Numbered from the stretch's first letter, positions 44,633-53,858 are shown. The stretch: 64,000 bases of DNA from Mucilaginibacter straminoryzae (GCF_022953055.1 NZ_JALJEJ010000005.1:186001-250000), one strand, 5' to 3'. Numbers and translations: made by a program. Notes: generated by a model from the sequence alone, not told the origin.

Positions 44633-44704
44633 TCAATAATCTCTTCCGGCATCAAATTTTACTTTGTGCCACCAGCTCTTGGTTATAAGTGATGAATTGA
44701 TCAT
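44633..44704 (-). CDS. trpL: trp operon leader peptide
   Basis: A 23-codon ORF starting with ATG at 44704: MINSSLITKSWWHKVKFDAG then RDY and TGA. Two adjacent Trp codons (TGG TGG) near its centre are the classic sensor of charged tRNA-Trp. The stop lies 35 nt before the attenuator stem. A good promoter is just upstream. Stalling on the Trp codons would prevent formation of the terminator and let transcription enter trpE. Codon content, position and hairpin agree. Confidence 0.9.
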   Translation of the reverse strand: MINSSLITKSWWHKVKFDAGRDY

Positions 44705-44717
44705 GAGTGTTGAGGAA

Positions 44718-44747
44718 CAAAATTAAAAAGATATTTGAAAACTCAAA
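44718..44747 (-). promoter_or_regulatory. Promoter of the trp operon
   Basis: TTTG, an 18-nt spacer and TAATTTTG (perfect -7 box) on the minus strand, with the box ending 13 nt before the leader peptide ATG. Confidence 0.7.
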
Positions 44748-44766
44748 TAGTTCCTGAAAAAAATTT

Positions 44767-45219
44767 TTATGCTGTAATTCCGAAAAATGGACGATGATCC
44801 GGGCTTAATACGATCGCTAATATGATTAAGATCATAGCGATGATATAAAATATAGCTATCGACTTATGTTTGGCTTCCGGTGCATTCAGCTTTTTAGAAC
44901 GGCTGTGGCCAATGGTGATCAGCACCAGGGCGATGATCATCATGGTAATATGCTCCATTGTCCAGAAACGGGTTAACGGCGTTTTCATGGTACTGCTGTT
45001 AAACTGCACAAATGGGCTAAGGAAATACAGGATCAGGCCGATCAGCAACTGTGTGTGTGCAGAGATCATGGCAAACAGGTTGAGCTTGCGGTTACCTTCG
45101 GTGTACCTTCTTCTGCCTAACCAGCCGGATAGTGATTGCAGAATGGCCAGTACCAACAGTATTATCACTACAAAGCGAAAGCCCGAGTGCAGATATTTAA
45201 CTATATTATAAGCATTCAT
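44767..45219 (-). CDS. Four-helix integral membrane protein
   Basis: A 150-residue inner-membrane protein with four hydrophobic helices: residues about 12-34 (FVVIILLVLAILQSLSG), 47-68, 84-105 and 122-143. His residues at SAHTQLLIG, MEHITMMIIA and TIGHSRSKK sit in or near helices, and such proteins are often annotated cytochrome B in Bacteroidota. I see no proof of haem binding. The start is the ATG at 45219 (MNAYNIVKYLHSGFR); a TTG 21 nt upstream is the only longer option. It is encoded directly upstream of the trp promoter, in the same direction. Confidence 0.75.
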   Translation of the reverse strand: MNAYNIVKYLHSGFRFVVIILLVLAILQSLSGWLGRRRYTEGNRKLNLFAMISAHTQLLIGLILYFLSPFVQFNSSTMKTPLTRFWTMEHITMMIIALVLITIGHSRSKKLNAPEAKHKSIAIFYIIAMILIILAIVLSPDHRPFFGITA

Positions 45220-45367
45220 ACCAATGAAATTTTTCGCCAAGATACAATATTTAAAAGTTTTCGTGCAGGCTTAAGTACGTGTAACAAATGTATGATGTTG
45301 CCGATATGATACCTGTTTAATGGAAATGTTAAATATTTTAGAACAATTAAACTTAATTAAACGCAAA

Positions 45368-48300
45368 ATGAAAAAACTTTTACTTTTTTGCTTTGCCCTT
45401 TTGGTTGTACAGCTTAGCCGTGCGCAGGAAACCTTTCCTGTAAACGGTGCATGGGATGTACGGCCGGGGCAGTATGCTTTCACTAACGCTACTATAGTGG
45501 TTAGTCCGGAGCAGACAATTTCCAACGCCACCCTGCTGGTTAAAGACCGGGTGATAGAAGCAGTTGGCACCGGCGTAGCCGTACCTAAGGGTTACGTAAC
45601 GGTAGATCTGAAAGGGAAATATATTTATCCGGGGTTGATTGATGCTTACAGCACCTATGGCATGCCTGAAGCGCCGCGCAGTGCATTCCCTGCCTTTGGT
45701 GGTTTCGGGCGTACGTTTACCCCGGTATCTACCAAACCAGGCGCCTATGGCTGGAACGAAGCCATCCGCCCGGATGTAAACGCCAAAAACATTTTCCACG
45801 CCAACCCAACTGCTGCGCAGGATCTGAAGAAAAACGGTTTTACCGCCGTACAAACTTTAGTGCATGACGGTATTGCCCGCGGTACTTCTGCGGTAGTTTC
45901 TTTAGGTGATGAGCGCGACAATGAGGTAATGATCGATGATCAGGCTGCGGCGCACTACTCTTTCAGCAAAGGCACTGCTGCTACCAATTACCCTTCTTCA
46001 CTGATGGGTACCATCGCGCTGATCCGCCAGACCTACCTGGACGCCCAGTGGTACAAAACCCAAAATAAAGAGTATAACATCTCTTTGGCTGAATTCAACC
46101 GCACCCAATCTTTACCTCAGATGTTTGAGGTGAGCGACCTGCAAAGCATCCTTCGTGCAGATAAAATTGCCAAGGAGTTCGGCAAGCAATACATCCTGAA
46201 AACAGATGGTAAAGAATACCAGAACATTGCAGCCGTTAAAGCTACCGGTAGCAGCTTTATTGTTCCGCTTACTTTTCCTGCTCCTTATGATGTTGAGGAT
46301 CCGATCGACGCCAAGAACATCAGCTACGAGCAATTGAAAGATTGGGAACTGGCGCCAACTAACCCGGCTGCATTAGAAAAAGCAGGCATTACTTTCGCCA
46401 TATCCTCTTACGGCTTATCCAATGCACGCGATTTCTGGACTAACCTTCGCAGTGCCATCACCAATGGTTTAACTGAAACCGGTGCGTTAAAAGCCCTGAC
46501 CGTTACGCCTGCCCAATTGTTGGGAGTTAGCGATAAAGTAGGTACTTTAAGCAAAGGCAAACTGGCCAACTTCATTATCACATCTGATAACCTGTTCAAA
46601 CCAGAGAACGTAATTTACGAAACCTGGGTAGAAGGCCGTCAGTTCGTGGCAAACAAAATGAACGTGGTAGACCTGCGCGGTACTTACGCTGTTAACAGCG
46701 ACGTGTTGAAAAATGCTACCTTAACTATCAGCGGTACACCTACTGCTTATAATGCTGCTTTACGCATCAGCGGTGCAGATAGCGCTTATGCTACCGGAAC
46801 AATTACCCGCAGCGGCGATAACGTAAGCATGTACTTTAACCTGCAAGGTAAATCATACGGTACCGTACGTTTAAGCGGTTACCTGGTTGCTGCCACCCCG
46901 GTAACATTAACCGGTAACGGCGCCATCACCAACGGGTCTGAATTCCGCTGGACTGCTACTTACAGTGGCGCTGCCCCTGCCGGCGGCGGTCCGTTTGCCG
47001 GTCGCGGAGCAGGTAATGGTGCTGCCCCTGGCGCAACGCCACGTGCAGGTGGCCCGGTTGGTCCGGTAGTTTATCCTTTCGCAGCTTTTGGTTACACCGA
47101 AGTTCCGAAGGCAGAAAACGTATTATTTAAAAATGCGACCGTTTGGACCAACGAAAAAGAAGGTATCCTGCAAAATGCAGATGTACTGATCGAAAATGGC
47201 AAGATCAAGGCAGTGGGTAAAAACCTGTCTGCGGGTAATGCCAAAGTGATTGATGCTACCGGTAAACACATCTCTGCCGGGATCATCGACGAGCACTCGC
47301 ACATTGCCGTTACCGGTGGTGTTAATGAGGGTACACAATCTGTTACTTCTGAAGTTCGCATCGGCGATGTACTGGATGCTACTGATGTAAATATCTACCG
47401 CCAGTTAGCTGGTGGTGTAACTACTTCGCACATCCTGCACGGTTCTGCAAACGCTATCGGCGGTCAAACTTATATCATGAAACACCGCTGGGGCTTAACG
47501 CCGGAACAGATCAAGTTTGAGAATGCACCGCAGTTTATCAAATTCGCCCTGGGTGAAAACGTAAAACAAAGTAACGTTCCGCAGCAATTTGGCGCTACGG
47601 CTCAACGCTTCCCGCAAACACGTATGGGTGTAGAGCAGGTTTATGTAGACGCCTTTACCCGTGCTAAAGAGTACAAAGCTGCACGTGCGGTAAAAGGAAA
47701 CAACGTTCGCCGCGATCTGGAACTAGAAGCCCTTGCTGAAATTCTGGACGATACCCGTCATATCACCTGTCACTCTTACGTGCAGTCTGAAATTAACATG
47801 CTGATCCACGTGGCAGACTCGATGGGCTTTAAGGTGAACACCTTTACCCACATTCTGGAAGGCTATAAAGTAGCCGACAAGATGGCTAAGCACAAGATCA
47901 ACGGTTCTACTTTCTCTGACTGGTGGGCTTACAAAATGGAAGTGCAGGATGCTATTCCTTACAATGCCAACCTGATGAGCCAGGAAGGTGTGAACGTGGC
48001 TATCAACTCTGATGATGCCGAGATGGCCCGCCGCCTGAACCAGGAAGCAGGTAAATCTGTAACCTATGGTAAAATGAGCCAGGAAGATGCTTTGAAAATG
48101 GTGACGCTGAACCCGGCTAAAATGCTGCACATTGATAATAAAGTAGGCAGCTTGAAACCAGGTAAAGACGCCGACTTAGTAGTTTGGTCTGCTAACCCGC
48201 TTTCTATTTACGCCGTTGCAGAAAAAACCTATGTAGATGGTGTACCTTACTGGGATTACTCAAAAGATGCACAACGCCAGCAGGAAATGAAAGCCGAAGA

Positions 48301-48499
48301 AGGCCGTATTATCCAAAAAATGCTGCAGGCTAAAAATGCCGGTACCAGAACACAAGGCGCTCCTGCAGGCCGTCGCCCACGCCAGTTATATACTTGCGAC
48401 GATGTGGAAGAAAGTGCATACGTAGTTGCTGATAGCTATAACGGGTTGATCCAGATCCAGAATACGGCTACACAGCAATCTTCACAGAACAAAAAGTAA
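45368..48499 (+). CDS. Secreted tandem amidohydrolase-fold protein
   Basis: An exported protein of 1043 residues with a signal peptide (MKKLLLFCFALLVVQLSRAQ). It has two amidohydrolase-like halves. The N-terminal half has GKYIYPGLIDAYSTYGM where active enzymes carry H-x-H, so it lacks the metal site, yet keeps the later VTPAQLLGVSDKVGTLSKGK end. The C-terminal half has GIIDEHSHIAVTGG with His643 and His645, further metal His at 802 and 828, and Asp in NSDDAEM, so it is probably an active imidazolonepropionase-like hydrolase. The two are joined by a Gly/Pro/Ala-rich linker. The substrate is unknown. It is followed 20 nt later by a second gene of the family. Confidence 0.88.
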   Translation: MKKLLLFCFALLVVQLSRAQETFPVNGAWDVRPGQYAFTNATIVVSPEQTISNATLLVKDRVIEAVGTGVAVPKGYVTVDLKGKYIYPGLIDAYSTYGMPEAPRSAFPAFGGFGRTFTPVSTKPGAYGWNEAIRPDVNAKNIFHANPTAAQDLKKNGFTAVQTLVHDGIARGTSAVVSLGDERDNEVMIDDQAAAHYSFSKGTAATNYPSSLMGTIALIRQTYLDAQWYKTQNKEYNISLAEFNRTQSLPQMFEVSDLQSILRADKIAKEFGKQYILKTDGKEYQNIAAVKATGSSFIVPLTFPAPYDVEDPIDAKNISYEQLKDWELAPTNPAALEKAGITFAISSYGLSNARDFWTNLRSAITNGLTETGALKALTVTPAQLLGVSDKVGTLSKGKLANFIITSDNLFKPENVIYETWVEGRQFVANKMNVVDLRGTYAVNSDVLKNATLTISGTPTAYNAALRISGADSAYATGTITRSGDNVSMYFNLQGKSYGTVRLSGYLVAATPVTLTGNGAITNGSEFRWTATYSGAAPAGGGPFAGRGAGNGAAPGATPRAGGPVGPVVYPFAAFGYTEVPKAENVLFKNATVWTNEKEGILQNADVLIENGKIKAVGKNLSAGNAKVIDATGKHISAGIIDEHSHIAVTGGVNEGTQSVTSEVRIGDVLDATDVNIYRQLAGGVTTSHILHGSANAIGGQTYIMKHRWGLTPEQIKFENAPQFIKFALGENVKQSNVPQQFGATAQRFPQTRMGVEQVYVDAFTRAKEYKAARAVKGNNVRRDLELEALAEILDDTRHITCHSYVQSEINMLIHVADSMGFKVNTFTHILEGYKVADKMAKHKINGSTFSDWWAYKMEVQDAIPYNANLMSQEGVNVAINSDDAEMARRLNQEAGKSVTYGKMSQEDALKMVTLNPAKMLHIDNKVGSLKPGKDADLVVWSANPLSIYAVAEKTYVDGVPYWDYSKDAQRQQEMKAEEGRIIQKMLQAKNAGTRTQGAPAGRRPRQLYTCDDVEESAYVVADSYNGLIQIQNTATQQSSQNKK

Positions 48500-48519
48500 T
48501 GCTTAGTTGAGATTCAATC

Positions 48520-49839
48520 ATGAAAAAGAAAATATTATTCAGTTTTGGGGGATTGTTGTTAAGCACAGTCCTCGCTTTTGGCCAGGCTAACATCCTGCCG
48601 GCAAAAGCACAAGCCGGCCCGGTGGTGATTACCGGCGCCACCATCCACGTAGGTAATGGCCGTGTGATCAATAACGGTTACATTGCTTTCGATAAAGGAA
48701 AAATCACTGCTGTAGGCGAAGGCGCAGCACCATCTGTAGCGGGCGCAACCGTAGTAGACGCTACAGGAAAACAAGTTTACCCTGGTTTTATCTGCCCGGT
48801 AACCTCATTGGGTTTGGTAGAGTTTGAATCGGTACGAGCTACTGATGACGAAACCGAGACCGGCGATCTTAACCCGCACATCCGTTCGCTGATCGCTTTC
48901 AATACAGATTCTAAAGTAATCCCTACCGTTCGCAGCAATGGTATCGTACTGGCGCAGCCAACACCAGAAGGTGGTACCATATCGGGGCAATCATCTGTAA
49001 TGATGCTGGATGGCTGGAACTGGGAAGATGCGGCTTATAAAAAAGATATGGCCATCCATTTAACCTGGCCGGTTGCACGTCAGGCAGGTGGCCGCAGAGC
49101 CTTCTTTGCACAAGCACAAGCCCAGCAGGAAAGCCCTGCCGAACGTGCGCAAAAAGCAATCGACGCGATTAATGATCTATTCGCACAAGCACAGGCTTAC
49201 GCAGCAGGTGCACGCCCGGCGGTAACCAACCTTCGCCTGGAAGCGATGCGTGGTTTATTTAACGGCACTAAAAAACTCTTCGTTAATGCTGAAGGTGCAA
49301 AGGAGATTGAACAGGCTGTGAATTTTGCCAAGAAATACGGTATCTCTGCCGTTATTGTTGGTGGTAACGAATCATACCTGGTTGCTGATTTGTTGAAGCA
49401 AAACAACGTTCCGGTAATCATTAAAGAAACCCAGGCGCTGCCTGCGCATGACGAGGACGATGTGTATCTTCCTTACAAGTTACCTCACCTGTTACAGGAT
49501 GCGGGCGTATTGTACGGCTTAACCGGCGTAGGTTTCTGGCGCCAGCGTAACCTGCCTTTCGAGGCAGGCCAGGCAGTTGGTTATGGCTTAACCAAAGAGC
49601 AGGCAATCTCAATGATCACCCTGAACAACGCTAAAATCTTAGGGATCGACAAAACTACCGGTTCGCTGGAAGTAGGTAAAGATGCCAACCTGTTTGTATC
49701 TGCCGGTGATGCACTGGATATGCTGACATTAGATGTCACCAACGAATACATCCAGGGCCGTAACGTTAATTTAGATAACCTGCATAAGCAGTTATACAAA
49801 CGTTACAGCGAAAAATACAACACTCCGGTGAAGCTGTAA
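48520..49839 (+). CDS. Secreted amidohydrolase-like protein without a metal site
   Basis: An exported protein of 439 residues with a signal peptide to about LAFGQA. It has the amidohydrolase beta-sandwich start (VVITGATIHVGNGRVINNG) and the family end (LEVGKDANLFVSAGD). Where active enzymes have H-x-H it reads GFICPVTSLGLVEFES, and the expected later His ligands are also missing. It resembles the N-terminal half of the protein encoded just upstream. It is likely a non-catalytic partner of that protein, in the same operon, ended by a terminator 22 nt downstream. Confidence 0.85.
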   Translation: MKKKILFSFGGLLLSTVLAFGQANILPAKAQAGPVVITGATIHVGNGRVINNGYIAFDKGKITAVGEGAAPSVAGATVVDATGKQVYPGFICPVTSLGLVEFESVRATDDETETGDLNPHIRSLIAFNTDSKVIPTVRSNGIVLAQPTPEGGTISGQSSVMMLDGWNWEDAAYKKDMAIHLTWPVARQAGGRRAFFAQAQAQQESPAERAQKAIDAINDLFAQAQAYAAGARPAVTNLRLEAMRGLFNGTKKLFVNAEGAKEIEQAVNFAKKYGISAVIVGGNESYLVADLLKQNNVPVIIKETQALPAHDEDDVYLPYKLPHLLQDAGVLYGLTGVGFWRQRNLPFEAGQAVGYGLTKEQAISMITLNNAKILGIDKTTGSLEVGKDANLFVSAGDALDMLTLDVTNEYIQGRNVNLDNLHKQLYKRYSEKYNTPVKL

Positions 49840-49860
49840 TAAGCCTGTCGGAAAAATTTG

Positions 49861-49895
49861 AAGCCTCTTTGCAGTGATGTAAAGAGGCTTTTTCG
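49861..49895 (+). terminator. Terminator of the amidohydrolase pair
   Basis: AAGCCTCTTT and AAAGAGGCTT form a 10-bp stem followed by TTTCGTTTCG. It also lies downstream of rmuC on the other strand. Confidence 0.85.
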
Positions 49896-49912
49896 TTTCG
49901 GTAAGTGCAGGG

Positions 49913-51268
49913 TTATTCTTCGGTTACGTACCGGTTATCCAGTTGCTTATTTGCTTTGGCGCCTAACTTTTTAATCTTTTCAGCGGTGATCGTCAGGTTT
50001 CCTCGACCATCTACCAGTTTGTTAAAAGCTTTATCGTAGGCATCCTGGCTTTGGCGCAGGTTTTTCCCTATCGATTCCAGGTCGCCAACAAAACCTGCAA
50101 ATTTATCATACATCTCGCCGCTTAACCGGGCAATTTCCATTACGTTACGGTTCTGATTTTCCTGTTTCCACATACTGGCAATGGTGCGTAAAGTAGCAAG
50201 CAAGGTAGACGGACTTACAATCACCACCCGTTTATCCCAGGCATCTGTAAATAGCTCGGTATCCAACTGCACGGCAATGCTGAAAGAAGATTCGATAGGA
50301 ACAAACAACATCACAAACTCGGGGCAGTTCAGTTGCCGTAGGTCGTGGTAGTTTTTTGCGGCCAACCCCTGGATGTGGTTACGAAGCGATTCTACATGTG
50401 CCCGTGCGTACAGTTTGCGTTCTTCGTCAGTTTCGCAGTTCACCAGTTTCTCGTAAGCTACCAGTGAAACCTTCGCGTCTACTACCAAGTGTTTCTGATC
50501 GGGCAGATCTATAATCGCGTCAGGCTGGTAACGGCTGCCGTCCTGGTTCTGGTAGCTGGCCTGTAGACGGTATTCGCGGTCTTTTACCAAGCCCGACCTT
50601 TCCAATACTTTCTCCAAAATAAATTCGCCCCAGTTGCCCTGCTTTTTGGTATCGCCCTTCAGGGCTTTGGTCAGGTTTTGCGCCTCATTACTGATCTGCC
50701 TGTTCAACTCCATTAGCTGGGTGATCACTCCTTTAAGCGTGTTACGCTCGGCGGCTTCCATCTGGTACACCTTGTCTACCTTTTCTTCAAAGGTCTTCAG
50801 GTTTTCTTTAAGCGGATTCAGCATGGTATCCAGGTTGGTACGGTTGGTATCGGTAAACTCGCGCGATTTCTCTTTCAACAGCTTTTCGGCAATGGCTTCA
50901 AATTCGCGGTGAAAACGCAATCGGGTTTGCTCCAACTCTGCTTTTTGTTCCTGTAGTTTTTCCTGTTGTGAATGCTGGTAAGCTTCCGAACGTTCTATGG
51001 CCTGCAAAGCTTCCGAAAGTTTGATCCGCTCGTGCGATAGTTCGTGCTGCAGGCGTTGCTGTTCTTCTTTATAAAGTGCAGTGATATTTTCTTTTTCTGC
51101 AACAATCCATTGCGATTTCTCTTCGGCTCGCGCCAGCTGGATCTTCAACTGCTCATTTTCCTGCTTAACCGCACTTTCTGTAGCGCTGCTTTTACTTTTG
51201 CTTTTGATAAACAGGTAGACGGAAACCAGCAGCAAAACAATGCCTGCCAATAAGATAGCTACATCCAT
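49913..51268 (-). CDS. rmuC: DNA recombination protein RmuC
   Basis: A 451-residue RmuC. A single N-terminal membrane anchor (DVAILLAGIVLLLVSVYLFI) is followed by a long coiled coil (about residues 35-205). The nuclease-like RmuC domain follows, with QGNWGEFILEKVLERSGL, YQPDAIIDLPDQKHLVVDAK and CPEFVMLFVPIESSFSIA. RmuC limits inversions at short repeats, which is of interest beside the many inverted repeats here, though the link is only suggestive. It appears monocistronic. Confidence 0.95.
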   Translation of the reverse strand: MDVAILLAGIVLLLVSVYLFIKSKSKSSATESAVKQENEQLKIQLARAEEKSQWIVAEKENITALYKEEQQRLQHELSHERIKLSEALQAIERSEAYQHSQQEKLQEQKAELEQTRLRFHREFEAIAEKLLKEKSREFTDTNRTNLDTMLNPLKENLKTFEEKVDKVYQMEAAERNTLKGVITQLMELNRQISNEAQNLTKALKGDTKKQGNWGEFILEKVLERSGLVKDREYRLQASYQNQDGSRYQPDAIIDLPDQKHLVVDAKVSLVAYEKLVNCETDEERKLYARAHVESLRNHIQGLAAKNYHDLRQLNCPEFVMLFVPIESSFSIAVQLDTELFTDAWDKRVVIVSPSTLLATLRTIASMWKQENQNRNVMEIARLSGEMYDKFAGFVGDLESIGKNLRQSQDAYDKAFNKLVDGRGNLTITAEKIKKLGAKANKQLDNRYVTEE

Positions 51269-51344
51269 TTGATAAAAATTTTAGCAAACGAATGTAGATA
51301 AAAAAGCGAATAATAAAAATATTAGACTAATGCTTGCCGACCTC

Positions 51345-51376
51345 ATCCCAACCCTTCTCCTTTGGAAAAGGGCTAA
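51345..51376. repeat. Palindromic repeat upstream of rmuC
   Basis: CCTCATCCCAACCCTTCTCC, TTTGG, then AAAAGGGC: a slightly degenerate copy of the arm-arm-inverted-arm family. Confidence 0.65.
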
Positions 51377-51426
51377 ATATAGTTGACGTTAAGCCAATTG
51401 GGTTAGAAGATTGATAAAAGTAAATT

Positions 51427-51669
51427 TCAATGCCTCACCGTGTCCGCCGTTGGGTTGGCAACACCCTTGCCGTTATTGCTGGTGTCAGACCCTCCGGTTG
51501 AAGTGCCCATTGTACTTCCGGTACCGGGTGCTGTAGTTGTATCCGCCGGACCAGAGCTACCTGCCGTGCCCGAATCAGGACGGTCGTTACCCGTTTTGGC
51601 GCCGGAGTGGTTACAGGCAGAAAGGGTGATTAAACAAGAAACGGCCATCAGGCAAAATAGCTTTTTCAT
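51427..51669 (-). CDS. Small lipoprotein, Ser/Thr/Gly-rich
   Basis: An 80-residue protein. MKKLFCLMAVSCLITLSACN is a clear lipoprotein signal with Cys19 in the lipobox LSAC. The mature part is low-complexity (TTTAPGTGSTMGTSTGGSDT) with no fold. It is probably a surface or periplasmic lipoprotein of unknown role. Opposite-strand frames here are shadows: only this strand gives a signal peptide. Confidence 0.7.
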   Translation of the reverse strand: MKKLFCLMAVSCLITLSACNHSGAKTGNDRPDSGTAGSSGPADTTTAPGTGSTMGTSTGGSDTSNNGKGVANPTADTVRH

Positions 51670-51737
51670 AGTGTTATTTTAGGTTACAACAGCTGCTGAT
51701 AAAAACGGTTCTGCCAAATGGCCTATTAAAATCATCG

Positions 51738-52985
51738 TCAGGCCTTTTCTTCCCAGATCTGGCACAAGTTAAGGATGGTCAGTACGGCCTTTTGCATGTC
51801 CTGTACAGATACCCACTCCTGCTTGCCATGGAAAGCATGCTCGCCTGCAAAAATATTGGGGCAAGGCAAACCTATCAGCGAAAGCCGCGAACCATCTGTA
51901 CCACCGCGGATGCTTTCTAAATGCGGTGTCATTCCGGCGCGTTTGATGGCTTCCAAGCCGTATTCCACAATATGCGGATGCTGATCCAACACACCCTTCA
52001 TGTTACGGTATTGCGCTTTAACCTCTAATTGAAAGCTTGCGCCCGGGAAATCCTGAATTACCCGGGTGGCAATATCTCGGATCACCTGCGCATGTTCTAC
52101 CAGTTTCGCATCCTCAAAATCACGGATGATGAAATTGATCACCGCTTCTTCGGCGTGCCCGCTTACCGCTACCGGGTGAACAAAACCTTCCTTGCCTTCT
52201 GTCCCTTCCGGTGATAACTCAAACGGCAGCTCGGCAATAATTTTACCGGCTATCTTTATGGCGCTTTGCATGTTGCCTTTTGCAAAGCCCGGGTGCGAGC
52301 TTACACCATGTATAATCAACTTTGCTCCGTCTGCAGAGAAGGTCTCATTTTCTAAATGCCCGGCGCTTTCACCATCGATGGTATAGGCGGCTTCTGCACC
52401 TAACTTTTCCAGGTCTACCTTATCTACGCCTCGGCCAATCTCTTCGTCAGGCGTAAATAACAGCCTGATCTTACCGTGCCTGATGTTCGGGTTTTGCATC
52501 AGTTGGTAAGCAGCATCCATAATCTCTGCTACCCCGGCTTTGTTATCCGCCCCTAACAAGGTAGTGCCGCTGGCGGTGATGATGTCGTTACCGAGCTGGT
52601 TCTTCAGGTCAGGATGTTCGGCCATTTTCAACACAACGGAAGGATCATCCGGCAAGACCAAATCCTGCCCCTGGTAATTCTGGTGAACAATTGGTTTTAC
52701 GTTTTCTCCGTTACAATCTGGCGAGGTATCCATGTGCGAGCAAAAGCAGATGACCGGAACGTTCGGCTTATCGGTATTAGCCGGAACGGTGGCATAAACC
52801 ACACCAAATTCATCTAATTCGGCATCTTCAATGCCCATGGCCTTTAACTCATCAACCAGTAACCGGCCAAGGTTCTTTTGTTTTTCGGTAGAAGGATAGC
52901 TTTTTGATTCGCCATCAGACTGTGTATCTATCTTAACGTATTGCAGAAAACGCTCTGCTACGGTAAATTGGAATTGTTGGTTCAT
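51738..52985 (-). CDS. pepT: Peptidase T (tripeptide aminopeptidase)
   Basis: A cytoplasmic dinuclear-zinc aminopeptidase of the M20 family that removes the N-terminal residue of tripeptides. Metal and catalytic motifs: FCSHMDTSPD, LLGADNKAGVAEI, FTPDEEIGRG, TIDGESAG and GEHAFHGKQEW. The 415-residue length is usual. I start it at the ATG at 52985 (MNQQFQF); the frame would begin at a TTG six nt upstream, but that TTG is part of a perfect -7 box. Confidence 0.96.
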   Translation of the reverse strand: MNQQFQFTVAERFLQYVKIDTQSDGESKSYPSTEKQKNLGRLLVDELKAMGIEDAELDEFGVVYATVPANTDKPNVPVICFCSHMDTSPDCNGENVKPIVHQNYQGQDLVLPDDPSVVLKMAEHPDLKNQLGNDIITASGTTLLGADNKAGVAEIMDAAYQLMQNPNIRHGKIRLLFTPDEEIGRGVDKVDLEKLGAEAAYTIDGESAGHLENETFSADGAKLIIHGVSSHPGFAKGNMQSAIKIAGKIIAELPFELSPEGTEGKEGFVHPVAVSGHAEEAVINFIIRDFEDAKLVEHAQVIRDIATRVIQDFPGASFQLEVKAQYRNMKGVLDQHPHIVEYGLEAIKRAGMTPHLESIRGGTDGSRLSLIGLPCPNIFAGEHAFHGKQEWVSVQDMQKAVLTILNLCQIWEEKA

Positions 52986-52988
52986 ACG

Positions 52989-52996
52989 CAAAATTA
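52989..52996 (-). promoter_or_regulatory. -7 promoter box of pepT
   Basis: TAATTTTG on the minus strand, perfect TAnnTTTG, ending 3 nt before the ATG. The transcript would be leaderless. Confidence 0.45.
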
Positions 52997-53045
52997 TTTG
53001 TGCAAATTAGGGCTTTAATTACTGCCTAATCAAGTTTTATTGATA

Positions 53046-53396
53046 ATGAACGTTGAGGAACTGCGCGATTACTGTCTTGAGAAACCTGCCGTTACCGAGG
53101 GCTTCCCGTTTGATGATAACGTATTGGTGTTTAAAGTTGCGGGAAAGATCTTCCTGCTGATCCCTTTAGAGCCTGGCAACCGCTTCAACGTAAAGTGCGA
53201 CCCTGAACTAGCCATCCAACTGCGCGAACAGTACACCGAGGTGCAGCCGGGATTCCACATGAACAAAGCGCAATGGAACACCGTGTTTATGGACGGCAGC
53301 CTGACCAACAAACAACTCCAGGAAATGATAGACCACTCTTACAACGAGGTAGTAAAAAAACTAACGAAGAAGCTAAAAGCCGAATTTGGTTTGTAG
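53046..53396 (+). CDS. MmcQ/YjbR-family protein
   Basis: A 116-residue cytoplasmic protein of the YjbR (double-wing) fold. EELRDYCLEKPAVTEGFPFD and VFKVAGKIFLLIPLE match the family start, and GFHMNKAQWNTVFMDGSLTN and MIDHSYNEVVKKLTKK the end. It has been proposed as DNA-binding, but its role is unproven. The ATG at 53046 is preferred over a TTG six nt upstream. It is divergent from pepT and followed by the large repeat cluster. Confidence 0.9.
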   Translation: MNVEELRDYCLEKPAVTEGFPFDDNVLVFKVAGKIFLLIPLEPGNRFNVKCDPELAIQLREQYTEVQPGFHMNKAQWNTVFMDGSLTNKQLQEMIDHSYNEVVKKLTKKLKAEFGL

Positions 53397-53858
53397 GTGA
53401 TATAAAATTCGAAATGGAAGGTTACCCCTCCCTGACCCTCCCAAGGGAGGGAATAGTAAAAGATTGTCATTGCGGGCGAAGCGTGGCAATCTTCCATTTA
53501 TAGCGCTCATTCGTGGCTATGGCTGTTAGTTACGACCTCTCCCCAACCCCTCTCCGAAATAGACGGCCTTTAAAGCTCTTCCGTCGGTTGAAGGAGAAGC
53601 ATCGTCTTCAACTTATTTAGTGAGAAGAAGCGTCCCCGTTGCTCTCTACATAATGGAGAAAGATAAGAATCAAGAGTGATGCTACGAGATTACCACGTCT
53701 CCTGATAGCCATCGGGATCCTCGCAATGACAAAAATGGGTGAAGTAGTTATAAAGAGATTGCCTCGTGCCTCGCAATGACGTTGTTGTGGATAGATGCTT
53801 GCCGAAACTGGTTCGGGACTGGTCGACAAGCAGCATGACAAGGTGGAGGTATAACATT
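53397..53858. repeat. Gene-free repeat cluster between the YjbR gene and ffh
   Basis: No plausible gene was seen. In order: TACCCCTCCCTGACCCTCCC with inverted GGGAGGG (53423-53452), GTCATTGCGGGCGAAGCGTG, CCTCTCCCCAACCCCTCTCC joined to the second copy of the 105-bp repeat, CACGTCTCCTGATAGCCATC with CCTCGCAATGAC, a further TTGCCTCGTGCCTCGCAATG and GATGCTTGCCGAAACTGGTT. At least four repeat families are nested or abutted here. Confidence 0.75.
53537..53647 (+). repeat. About 110-bp dispersed repeat, copy 2
   Basis: Starts at CTCTCCCCAACCCCTCTCC, passes CTTTAAAGCTCTTCCGTCGG and AGAAGCATCGTCTTCAACTT, then TTAGTGAGAAGAAGCG, and ends near CGTTGCTCTCT. It matches the copy at 35907-36012 read on the other strand. 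Confidence 0.85.

Noticed and set aside
51440..51682. Plus-strand ORF opposite the small lipoprotein
   Set aside because: No signal or domain; the minus strand has a clear lipobox.
53397..53858. A CRISPR array in the repeat cluster
   Set aside because: The repeats differ from each other, have no regular spacing, and no cas gene is near.
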